From NCBI GenBank assembly GCA_902520385.1, contig CABYOB010000005.1:1-33778 (forward strand): a stretch of DNA of 33,778 bases, given 5' to 3'. The notes beneath the pieces are model-generated. The model did not search any database. It worked only from the letters and a program-made list of their open reading frames with translations, and was not told the origin of the DNA. The stretch comes from an uncultured Bacteroidota bacterium (lineage in GTDB: Bacteria > Bacteroidota > Bacteroidia > Flavobacteriales > TMED113). Every line of letters starts with the position of its first letter. Within the stretch, counting starts at the first letter, position 1. Of this stretch, positions 14,810-22,898 are shown piece after piece. A program made the translations under genes and the position numbers.

Positions 14810-16159
14810 TTAATTTAATTTTTTATTTAAATAGTTGACTGCTTTTCTAGTATCCTTTGGTTTTTCAATTATTTTCATCGATTTATCTAAAATAAAAACA
14901 GAGGGAGTCTTTTTTACTTTATAGTCCTTGCAAACAGGCGATTTATAAACTTTAAACTGATTTAAATTAATCCAATTAAATCCATTATCATTTATAGTCT
15001 TTTTCCATTTTTCTTTATTTTGATCTAATGCTACTGCAATAATTTCTACACCTTTAAATTTATTAGATTTATACCAAGAAGCAAGAGCTGGTAATTCAGA
15101 CATACAATGCGTACAGTGAGAAGCCCAAAAAACTAAAATTGTATATTTATTTTTAGCACATATAGACTTTAAATTTATAGATTTATTATACAAGTCTTTA
15201 ATAGTAAAATCAGGTGGTGTATTGCCCTTTTGTAAATCTTTAAATTTTGAAGCTCTTTCTTTCATTAAATCACTTACTTCTATCTCACCACATGCATCAC
15301 CAAAAAAATATTCATCAATTATATAGTTACTTAATTCTATCCACATAGAGTCACTAGAAGTAACCCCCGTATTATAAAATCCATCTAACATATTATACAT
15401 ACAAAATTCTGCAACTTTTTCATTTACTTTAGCTTTATCCATAATGAAATCTACAGCATCATAAAAAGCATACTTATTATTTTTAGGATCATATTTAACA
15501 TGTGAAACCATATATTGTTGAATTCTATTAGGTATTAAACTACTCCTAATAATACTTTCGTCGTTAAAGTTAATATCATCAAAAAACAAATTAGGGTTAT
15601 GCATATTAACGGGTTTAGTTTTAGCTAAAACCATGGAAGTATAGGTACCAGGATAATCTTTCGATAATTTTAAGGAAAAAATTTCCATTTCATTATTTAA
15701 CTTCTTTACCTCTGACCTTCTCATTTCAACACTTTTTGTTGCGTCCCTTTTAACTTGATTGATCATTCTGTCAATTGCTGATTTTTTATCATTGTGTAAT
15801 TTTTTAGCCGTATTATCGCTAGAATTTAAAACACTATAATTTCTAGATAATCTATATTCATTAAAAGTTATATTAAAAACACTTCCTTCATTAGGATTTA
15901 AAACAATTTCAACACCATTAGTTTCATTATTAAATGTTAATTTGTAAAATCCTTTTATATAGTTTTTAGGCTTAAATTGGAAAGTGCCAGAATTAACTAT
16001 TGTACTATCTAAAACATAGGTTTCTTTTCCAATAATCTCATATAAATATAACTTTCCTGATTTAGCTTTTATCATTTTACCTTTTACAGTAATTTGACCT
16101 GCATCTTGAGAAAAAGACAAGAGACTAATCAATAATATAAACGCAAAAAAATTCTTCAT
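14810..16159 (-). CDS. TlpA-like thiol-disulfide oxidoreductase with DUF4369 domain
   Basis: A 449-aa exported protein: signal peptide (MKNFFAFILLISLLSFSQ), an N-terminal DUF4369 beta domain (about 22-110: TVKGKMIKAKSGKLYLYE ... DSTIV...GTFQFKP), a helical middle, and a C-terminal AhpC/TSA-thioredoxin domain (about 305-445). The active site is WASHCTHCMSELP, a CxxC of the TlpA/ResA kind, followed by the cis-Pro loop KKTPSVFILD. Such proteins reduce disulfides in the periplasm, for example in cytochrome c maturation; the partner cannot be told here. It starts 4 bases past folD and ends 5 bases before tRNA-Arg. Confidence 0.92.
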   Translation of the reverse strand: MKNFFAFILLISLLSFSQDAGQITVKGKMIKAKSGKLYLYEIIGKETYVLDSTIVNSGTFQFKPKNYIKGFYKLTFNNETNGVEIVLNPNEGSVFNITFNEYRLSRNYSVLNSSDNTAKKLHNDKKSAIDRMINQVKRDATKSVEMRRSEVKKLNNEMEIFSLKLSKDYPGTYTSMVLAKTKPVNMHNPNLFFDDINFNDESIIRSSLIPNRIQQYMVSHVKYDPKNNKYAFYDAVDFIMDKAKVNEKVAEFCMYNMLDGFYNTGVTSSDSMWIELSNYIIDEYFFGDACGEIEVSDLMKERASKFKDLQKGNTPPDFTIKDLYNKSINLKSICAKNKYTILVFWASHCTHCMSELPALASWYKSNKFKGVEIIAVALDQNKEKWKKTINDNGFNWINLNQFKVYKSPVCKDYKVKKTPSVFILDKSMKIIEKPKDTRKAVNYLNKKLN

Positions 16160-16163
16160 AATT

Positions 16164-17048
16164 TTATATTTTATTTATTTTCTGCTTATAAGCAAGAAAA
16201 GTATTTTGTAATAACGACACAATAGTCATAGGACCAACACCACCTGGAACAGGAGTTATAAAAGATGCTTTTTGCTTGACAGAATTAAAATCAACATCTC
16301 CAACTAAACGCCATCCACTTTTATGTTCTTTAGACTTGATTCTATTTATACCAACATCTATTATAACCACACCTTCCTTAACCATATCAGCTTTTAAAAA
16401 ATTCTCTTTTCCTAAAGCAATAATTATAATATCTGCATTCAAAGTTAAGTTTTTAATATCTTTTGTGCGACTATGAGCTACAGTAACTGTTGCATTGGCA
16501 AATTTAGCATTTCTAGACATTAAAATACTTATTGGTCTTCCTACTATATTGCTTCTGCCTATGACCAAACAATTTTTCCCAACTGTATCAATTTCATATT
16601 CTTCAATTAATTTAATAATACCAAAAGGGGTAGCAGGTAAAAAAGAAGGAGCACCAAGCATCATTTTCCCTAAATTAACAGGGTGAAAACCATCAACATC
16701 TTTCTTATCAGAAATAGATTTAGTTATTAAAAATTCATCTATATGATTAGGTAAAGGAAGTTGAACAATTAACCCATCAATATTAGAATCTAAATTTATT
16801 TTTAATATTTTTTTAATTAATTCATCTTGAGAAATATTTTCATCAAGATGAATAATGGTCGAATCAAACCCTATTTCATTACACGCTTTTTGTTTTGATG
16901 TTACATAAGTTTTTGAGGCTGGATTATTACCAACTAATATGGCCACTAAATGAGGTTTTCTTTTTTTTAAAGAAATTATTTTTTTCACTTGACTATGCAA
17001 GTGTAATCTTATTTTTTTTGACAAAGATTTTCCGTCTAACAAAATCAT
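16164..17048 (-). CDS. folD: Bifunctional methylene-THF dehydrogenase / methenyl-THF cyclohydrolase
   Basis: FolD interconverts 5,10-methylene-THF and 10-formyl-THF for purine and formyl-Met supply. The protein has 294 aa, typical length. Motifs: the catalytic YVTSKQKACNEIG (Lys in the YxxxK pattern), DGLIVQLPLP, KDVDGFHPVNLG, the NADP-binding GRSNIVGRP, VTVAHSRT, and TPVPGGVGPMT near the C-terminus. It sits 6 bases after ffh and 4 bases before the TlpA-like gene, in the same operon-like run. Confidence 0.97.
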   Translation of the reverse strand: MILLDGKSLSKKIRLHLHSQVKKIISLKKRKPHLVAILVGNNPASKTYVTSKQKACNEIGFDSTIIHLDENISQDELIKKILKINLDSNIDGLIVQLPLPNHIDEFLITKSISDKKDVDGFHPVNLGKMMLGAPSFLPATPFGIIKLIEEYEIDTVGKNCLVIGRSNIVGRPISILMSRNAKFANATVTVAHSRTKDIKNLTLNADIIIIALGKENFLKADMVKEGVVIIDVGINRIKSKEHKSGWRLVGDVDFNSVKQKASFITPVPGGVGPMTIVSLLQNTFLAYKQKINKI

Positions 17049-17054
17049 TTTATA

Positions 17055-18404
17055 TTATTTAAAATTTGGCATTTGCCCAGGACTTTGCCCCATTCCTTTC
17101 ATTAAGTTATCTAACCCTCCACCCTTTAACATTTTCATCATTTTTCCCATTTGATTAAATTGCTTCATGAGTTTGTTAACCTCTTGAACACTAGTTCCAC
17201 TTCCTTTAGCAATTCTATTTACTCTAGATGAATTAATTAATTTAGGGTTATTTCTTTCTTCCTCAGTCATTGAATATATAATAGTTTCTACAACTTTAAA
17301 AGCATCATCATCTATATCAACATTTCTAATCATCTTTCCTACACCCGGCATCATACCCAATAAATCTTTTAAATTACCCATTTTTTTTATTTGCTTAATC
17401 TGTTTCAAAAAATCATTAAATGTAAATCTATTTTTTAAGATTTTTTGCTCCATTTTTGCAGCTTCCTTTTCGTCAAATTGTTCTTGAACCTTTTCAACTA
17501 AAGAAACAACATCTCCCATTCCTAAGATTCTATTTGCCATCCTATCTGGATGAAATAAATCAATAGCATCTAATTTTTCTCCAGTACCTATAAATTTAAT
17601 TGGTTTTTTAACTTCATATTTGATTGTAAGAGCAGCACCACCTCTAGAATCACCATCTAATTTTGTTAAAACAACACCACTAAAGTCTAAATTGTCATTA
17701 AAAGCTTTAGCAGTTTTTACTGCATCCTGACCAGTCATAGAGTCTACTACAAATAAAATTTCATCTGGTTTAGCAACATTCTTTATAGAGTGTATTTCAT
17801 TCATCATTTTCTCATCAATAGATAGTCGGCCAGCAGTATCAATAATAACTAAATTTTTTCCGTTTTTCTTTGCAAAATCAATTCCCTCTTTAGAGATAAT
17901 TACTGGGTCTTTTTGATTTAAATTTTTATAAACATCAACATTAATTTGATTAGCAATAAATTCTAATTGATCAATTGCTGCTGGTCTATAAACATCACAA
18001 GCAACTAATAATGGCTTGAATTTTTTCTTCTTTTGAAGATAATTCGCAAGTTTAGCTGAAAAAGTAGTTTTACCAGATCCTTGAAGACCAGCAAGTAAAA
18101 CAATAGAAAAATTATTATTTAAATTTAAATCTGAAGCCTTATCGCCCATTAGTGATGTTAATTCATCTTTAACAATCTTAACCATCAACTGCCCGGGCTG
18201 CAAAGCTGTTAACACCTCCTGGCCCATTGCTTTATTCTTAACCTTATCTATAAAATCTTTTGCGGTTTTATAGGCCACATCAGAATCAATCAAAGCTCTC
18301 CTTATTTCTTTTAAAGTTTGAGCAACATTAATTTCATTAATTCTACCATGCCCTTTTAGTATTTTAAAAGATTTTTCTAGTTTTTCTGTTAAATTTTGAA
18401 ACAT
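17055..18404 (-). CDS. ffh: Signal recognition particle protein Ffh
   Basis: Ffh binds 4.5S RNA and signal peptides and delivers ribosomes to FtsY at the membrane. The protein has 449 aa. The N domain covers about 1-95; the GTPase domain has GLQGSGKTT (Walker A), DVYRPAAIDQL, DTAGRL, TKLDGDSRGGAAL and the closing GTGEKLDAIDLFHPDRMANRILGMGD. The Met-rich M domain follows (about 325-449) with GMMPGVGKM, SRVNRIAKGSG (RNA binding) and a C-terminal tail rich in Met and Gly. Its receptor gene ftsY is also in this window, 12 kb away on the same strand. Nine bases separate it from argS. Confidence 0.97.
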   Translation of the reverse strand: MFQNLTEKLEKSFKILKGHGRINEINVAQTLKEIRRALIDSDVAYKTAKDFIDKVKNKAMGQEVLTALQPGQLMVKIVKDELTSLMGDKASDLNLNNNFSIVLLAGLQGSGKTTFSAKLANYLQKKKKFKPLLVACDVYRPAAIDQLEFIANQINVDVYKNLNQKDPVIISKEGIDFAKKNGKNLVIIDTAGRLSIDEKMMNEIHSIKNVAKPDEILFVVDSMTGQDAVKTAKAFNDNLDFSGVVLTKLDGDSRGGAALTIKYEVKKPIKFIGTGEKLDAIDLFHPDRMANRILGMGDVVSLVEKVQEQFDEKEAAKMEQKILKNRFTFNDFLKQIKQIKKMGNLKDLLGMMPGVGKMIRNVDIDDDAFKVVETIIYSMTEEERNNPKLINSSRVNRIAKGSGTSVQEVNKLMKQFNQMGKMMKMLKGGGLDNLMKGMGQSPGQMPNFK

Positions 18405-18413
18405 AATTAATTT

Positions 18414-20162
18414 TTACATTCTATTTGGAACATCAATACCCAACAATCTCATTCCATTTTTTATAACCAAACTTACTTTTTTTGATATTGTTAATCTAAA
18501 ATTTTCATTTCTTGAACCATCTAAAATAGGAACTTTTTGATAAAATTTATTATATGTTTTAGCTAAATGGTAAATATAATTTGCAAGAAATGCAGGATTT
18601 AAAGATTCTTTACATTGTTTTATACAATTAGGAAATTCAATAATAATCTTAATTAAAGCCTTTTCTACACTACCCATTTCTTCAAATGAATTATAACAAT
18701 TTTTAAAATCCTTCTTTTTACTTAAAACAGAGTTTATTCTTGCATAAGTATACTGAATAAAAGGAGCTGTATTACCATTAAAGTCAATTGAATCCTCTGG
18801 ATTAAACATTATGCTTTTTTTAGAGTCAACTTTTAAAATAAAATACTTTAATGCCCCATCTCCTACTATATTTGACAAATCTTTAATTTCCTCATCATTA
18901 AAATCATCGAATTTATTAGATTTTTTAATTAAGTTAAAAGATTCATTTCTCATTTTATCAATTAAATCATCAGCATCAACAACAGTGCCCTCTCTAGATT
19001 TCATTTTACCAGTAGGCAAATCAACCATACCGTATGATAAATGGAAACATTTCTTAGCCCATTGACAACTTAATTTTTCTAAAATTTTAAATAACGTCTG
19101 AAAGTGATAATTTTGCTCATTACCAGTAACATATATCATATTGTCAAAGTTAAAATCTTTATACCTAGAAAAAGCTGTACCTATATCTTGAGTCATATAT
19201 ACTGCTGTACCATCAGATCTTAATAATAATTTTTCATCTAAATTATATTTACTCAAATCAACCCAAACAGAGTTATCTTCCTTACTAAAAAAAATATTTT
19301 TATCTAGAAATTCATTTACTATACGCTTTCCATCTAAATAAGTATCACTTTCATAATAATTTTTATCAAAAACAATCCCTAATTTTTTATATGTTATATC
19401 CATTCCTTCATAAACCCAATTATTCATCATATTCCATAATTTAATAATTTTAGGGTCCTTATTTTCCCATTTAACCAACATCTCTTGAGCTTCAATTAAA
19501 ATATTTGGAATTATATTTTTATCACCTATTTTATTTATTTCCTCCTTTAATTTCTTTTCAAATAAAATATAATACTGACCAACAAAAAAATCACCTTTTA
19601 CTTTTTCAGAAGCGGGCGTTTTACCATTTCCATATTTAAGCCATGCTAACATACTCTTACATATATGAATTCCTCTGTCATTAATAACTTGCACCATTTT
19701 TACATTATGACCACAAGCCTTAAAAATATTGGAAATAGCAAATCCAATTAAATTATTTCTAATATGACCTAAATGAAGAGGTTTATTTGTGTTTGGTGAT
19801 GAAAATTCAACTAATGTAGTTTCAGAATTACTTTTAGATGACAAAAAACCATAATTTTTAGATTCTACAGCCGTTTTAAAAAGATTTGATAAAAATCCAT
19901 CTGATAAATTCAAATTTAAAAACCCTTTAACAATATTAAAAGAATCAATCTCATCAAAATCTTTTAAAATATTTGCTATTTCATTAGCTGTAGTTAATAA
20001 ATCTGTCTTAGAAAAAGATAAAAAAGGGAAAATTATTAACGTAAAGTCACCTTCAAAATCTGATTTTGTTTTAATAATTTGACAAAAATTAGAAGGAATA
20101 TCCACATTATATAAATCATTAATTGATTTTTCTATTTTTTTATTTAAAAAATCTATTGTCAT
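18414..20162 (-). CDS. argS: Arginyl-tRNA synthetase
   Basis: ArgS charges tRNA-Arg with arginine. The protein has 582 aa. An N-terminal additional domain (about 1-100) precedes the class I core: HIGH motif as LHLGHIRNN after FSSPNTNKP, VQVINDRGIHICK, the KMSK-like loop KMKSREGTVVDADDL, and a C-terminal DALR-type anticodon-binding domain with the FIQYTYARI element. The start shares one base with the ctlX stop (TAATG). A tRNA-Arg gene lies at the end of the same gene run, 3.6 kb downstream. Confidence 0.97.
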   Translation of the reverse strand: MTIDFLNKKIEKSINDLYNVDIPSNFCQIIKTKSDFEGDFTLIIFPFLSFSKTDLLTTANEIANILKDFDEIDSFNIVKGFLNLNLSDGFLSNLFKTAVESKNYGFLSSKSNSETTLVEFSSPNTNKPLHLGHIRNNLIGFAISNIFKACGHNVKMVQVINDRGIHICKSMLAWLKYGNGKTPASEKVKGDFFVGQYYILFEKKLKEEINKIGDKNIIPNILIEAQEMLVKWENKDPKIIKLWNMMNNWVYEGMDITYKKLGIVFDKNYYESDTYLDGKRIVNEFLDKNIFFSKEDNSVWVDLSKYNLDEKLLLRSDGTAVYMTQDIGTAFSRYKDFNFDNMIYVTGNEQNYHFQTLFKILEKLSCQWAKKCFHLSYGMVDLPTGKMKSREGTVVDADDLIDKMRNESFNLIKKSNKFDDFNDEEIKDLSNIVGDGALKYFILKVDSKKSIMFNPEDSIDFNGNTAPFIQYTYARINSVLSKKKDFKNCYNSFEEMGSVEKALIKIIIEFPNCIKQCKESLNPAFLANYIYHLAKTYNKFYQKVPILDGSRNENFRLTISKKVSLVIKNGMRLLGIDVPNRM

Positions 20163-21094
20163 TACATTTTATTTAAGAAAATTTCCGCCAACATGCATCT
20201 AGCCCCTCCCCCTCCGTATTTTTCAATAGTGTCTAACGGTGAATGTACAATTTTACAAAAGCTATTTATAATTTTTTTCTGATTTTTTGAAAAACAATTA
20301 AAAGCCCTAGAACTCATTATCAGAATATTTTCATCTTTATTATTTTTAACCTCCAAAACATTACCACAAAAATTATTTACTTGATCTAAAGAAATTGTAA
20401 TAATTTTTTTTTTTGTCCTATCTAGAGAGTCAATAATTTTATTTTGTTCATTCTTGCTAGCAACAGACTCAAAACACACTATAGCAAAATTTTCACAAAT
20501 ACTCATCATTACATTAGTGTGGTAAATAACTTTTCTATGATTATAATTCAGGTAAGCAGTAAATACTATAGGTTGGAAATTTATTTTTTTACAAAATTCA
20601 TTTAATAAATCTTGACATGTTCTTTCAGATAACGCAGCATAAACTATTTGATTCACTCTATCTAAAACCATACTACCAGTTCCCTCTAAAAAATTATTAT
20701 TTTTTTCATTGAATTCAGCATCATTAAAAATCTGAGAAAAAGAAAAATTTTCCTTTAAAAAAGCAATTATATCACTTCTTCTTTCAAGCCTTCTATTTTT
20801 TGCAAACATAGAGTGAATAAAAATCTTACCATCTTGATATGTTGAAATCCAATTATTTGGAAAAATAGAATCAGGGGTAATAGGATAAGGAGTATCATTA
20901 AATAAAAAGACATTTATGTTGTTGTTTTTTAAAACATTGAAAAAATTATCGAATTCCACCAAAGCTTTTTGATTTATACTATAATTATTATTACCCAAAC
21001 CATCCCCCTGAAAATAATTATTTATTGAAGTCTCTGGGTTGCCGAAAAATTTATAAGGCCTTATAAGAAATAAATTTGATGTAGACTGCTTCAT
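20162..21094 (-). CDS. ctlX: CtlX-type hydrolase (arginine deiminase-related, citrulline utilization)
   Basis: The start chosen is the ATG at 21094 (MKQSTSNLFLIRPYKF), which overlaps the upstream TGA as ATGA; the ORF-track start at 21121 adds 9 unrelated residues. This gives about 310 aa of the amidinotransferase/deiminase fold. Visible elements: IFPNNWISTYQDGKI, KNRRLERR, LEGTGSMVLDR (catalytic Glu region), YHTNVMMSI (catalytic His) and GGGGARCMLAE with the nucleophilic Cys near the C-terminus. The family, named CtlX, is linked to citrulline/arginine metabolism, and all catalytic positions appear intact. The exact substrate is inferred from the family name. Confidence 0.88.
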   Translation of the reverse strand: MKQSTSNLFLIRPYKFFGNPETSINNYFQGDGLGNNNYSINQKALVEFDNFFNVLKNNNINVFLFNDTPYPITPDSIFPNNWISTYQDGKIFIHSMFAKNRRLERRSDIIAFLKENFSFSQIFNDAEFNEKNNNFLEGTGSMVLDRVNQIVYAALSERTCQDLLNEFCKKINFQPIVFTAYLNYNHRKVIYHTNVMMSICENFAIVCFESVASKNEQNKIIDSLDRTKKKIITISLDQVNNFCGNVLEVKNNKDENILIMSSRAFNCFSKNQKKIINSFCKIVHSPLDTIEKYGGGGARCMLAEIFLNKM

Positions 21095-22038
21095 ATTCTT
21101 TTTAAAGGTAAAGTTGAACATCTAAAAAGACCTCCCATTTTAGCAATACTAGAATATTCAACTTCTTCTACTATATATCCTAATTTTAACAAAATATTAT
21201 TTAAAATTTTAAAATTTTTATTTGAGACCACTATATTTTTAGAGATGGAAAACAGATTTGTATTCAAATGAACCATTTGCTCATTAGATATCTCTATTAT
21301 ATTTTTCTTTGAGAATAATTTATTAACTAAATCAATGTCTTTTCTTTTACTAAATGAATCGTAACAAATCAAAATATGACCAAGACCTAATGTCTGAAAA
21401 CAACAATCTAAATGTAAACAATTATCTTCAATAGAAGTGTCTGATTTTTTTAATTCAAAACCATATACCTTTTTGTTAGGAAAAAACTTTTTAAAAAAAT
21501 CAACAGACTTCTTATTTGTTCTTCCAACTTTCTTTGTGGCAAAATCATAATCACTACAAATACCAATAAAAATATAATCATTATATATAATTACGTCACC
21601 ACCCTCTACTCTGATATCATTTGGTAAAAAGACAACTTTTGATTTATCAAAATAAGATAAAATATGATTAATCCCTTCTATTTCCCTTTCTCTATCTTTT
21701 ATGATATTTGATACAAAAAAAACATCATCAATTACAAAACCAATATCTCTTGTAAAAACTTGATTAATTGATTTCAAGTTTTTTGGCCTTAAAACATCTA
21801 CATCATACTTTTCTAAAATTTTTTTAAATGCATTTAATTCTGAAATCAATTGATCCTCCTCAGGAAATGTATTTTGTAATACATGTTTCCTTGTTTGAGG
21901 ATCATAAACATCTTGAATTAAAGGAATTCCTCCTAAATCATTGGCGATTCCTAAAATAACCTTATTTAAGGTGTTAAATTCATTTTTAATAGAAAATTTC
22001 AAAACATAAAATAATTTAAAAGACTCAAAGTTATACAA
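21091..22038 (-). CDS. Amidinotransferase / dimethylarginine dimethylaminohydrolase family protein
   Basis: A ~300-aa member of the guanidino-group modifying superfamily (arginine deiminase, DDAH, amidinotransferase). Seen: FTRDIGFVIDD, RVEGGDVII (substrate Asp/Glu), CLHLDCCFQTLG (catalytic His) and GGLFRCSTLPL with the nucleophilic Cys at the C-terminus. No in-frame ATG exists near the front. The track begins at a TTG (22038), while a second TTG at 22002 (read as MKFSIKNEFNTL) would fit the expected family N-terminus better. The stop overlaps the ctlX ATG. Arginine or methylarginine hydrolysis is likely, but which product forms is not determined. Confidence 0.82.
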   Translation of the reverse strand: MYNFESFKLFYVLKFSIKNEFNTLNKVILGIANDLGGIPLIQDVYDPQTRKHVLQNTFPEEDQLISELNAFKKILEKYDVDVLRPKNLKSINQVFTRDIGFVIDDVFFVSNIIKDREREIEGINHILSYFDKSKVVFLPNDIRVEGGDVIIYNDYIFIGICSDYDFATKKVGRTNKKSVDFFKKFFPNKKVYGFELKKSDTSIEDNCLHLDCCFQTLGLGHILICYDSFSKRKDIDLVNKLFSKKNIIEISNEQMVHLNTNLFSISKNIVVSNKNFKILNNILLKLGYIVEEVEYSSIAKMGGLFRCSTLPLKRI

Positions 22039-22118
22039 AAAGGTTATTAAAGAAAACTAACAGCACATTAGATAAAATAAAATAACTAGATTTATATAAT
22101 TATATACATTATATCAAA

Positions 22119-22898
22119 ATGTCAAATAAAAGTATATTAATTAAAAATAAAGATAAATATGTCTTCTCAATTATTCTTAACTGTGCAGAAAATGGCAATG
22201 CTTTAAATCAAAATTTAATTACAGAGCTAATAAATGCTTTTGAGAATTTATCTAAAAATAAATTATGTAGAGTTATCATTTTAGAATCTTCATCAAAAAT
22301 ATTTTGTGCTGGAGCTGATTTAAAAGAATTAAAAGAAATGCAAAATAATTCTTATGAAAAAAATTTAAAAGACTCTAAAAACTTAATGGCACTTTTTAAG
22401 AAAATATTATCAATTAAAAAACTAGTTATTGCTAAAGTGAATGGAGCAGCTATTGCTGGTGGATGTGGGCTAGCAACTGCATGTGATGTTATTTTCGGGA
22501 CTGAAAAAGCAAAATTTGGGTATTCAGAAGTTAAAATTGGTTTTGTTCCCGCTTTAGTTAGTACATTTCTTTCAAAAAGAGTAAATGATTTTATAAGTAA
22601 AGAGTTACTCTTAACTGGCGAAATATTAGATTCTAAAAAAGCACATAAAATAAATCTTATCAACTATAATGTTAAATCAGAAAAAGTTGACAAAGAAGTA
22701 GAATTATATATTAAAAGATTTTTAAAAAATTCCTCACCCCAATCTGTTTCCGAAACAAAAAACATGCTTTATAATTTTTTTGAATTTGAAAAAAAAATGA
22801 ATTTAGCATGTGAAATAAATGCGAGATCAAGAAAAAATACTGATTGTCTATTAGGAATTAAACGTTTTTTAAATAAAGAAAAAAATTTTTGGAATTAG
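22119..22898 (+). CDS. Enoyl-CoA hydratase/isomerase family protein
   Basis: A 259-aa crotonase-fold protein acting on acyl-CoA thioesters. The oxyanion-hole segments are CAGADLKE (about 67-74) and NGAAIAGGCGLATACD (about 108-123), and YSEVKIGFVPA carries one catalytic Glu. In classical hydratases, AGGxCELA carries a second Glu; here that position is Gly, so a straightforward hydratase mechanism is doubtful. The FGYSEVKIGFVPA pattern is common in flavobacterial members annotated as methylglutaconyl-CoA hydratase-like (leucine breakdown). Its stop is followed directly by the ftsK ATG. Confidence 0.85.
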   Translation: MSNKSILIKNKDKYVFSIILNCAENGNALNQNLITELINAFENLSKNKLCRVIILESSSKIFCAGADLKELKEMQNNSYEKNLKDSKNLMALFKKILSIKKLVIAKVNGAAIAGGCGLATACDVIFGTEKAKFGYSEVKIGFVPALVSTFLSKRVNDFISKELLLTGEILDSKKAHKINLINYNVKSEKVDKEVELYIKRFLKNSSPQSVSETKNMLYNFFEFEKKMNLACEINARSRKNTDCLLGIKRFLNKEKNFWN

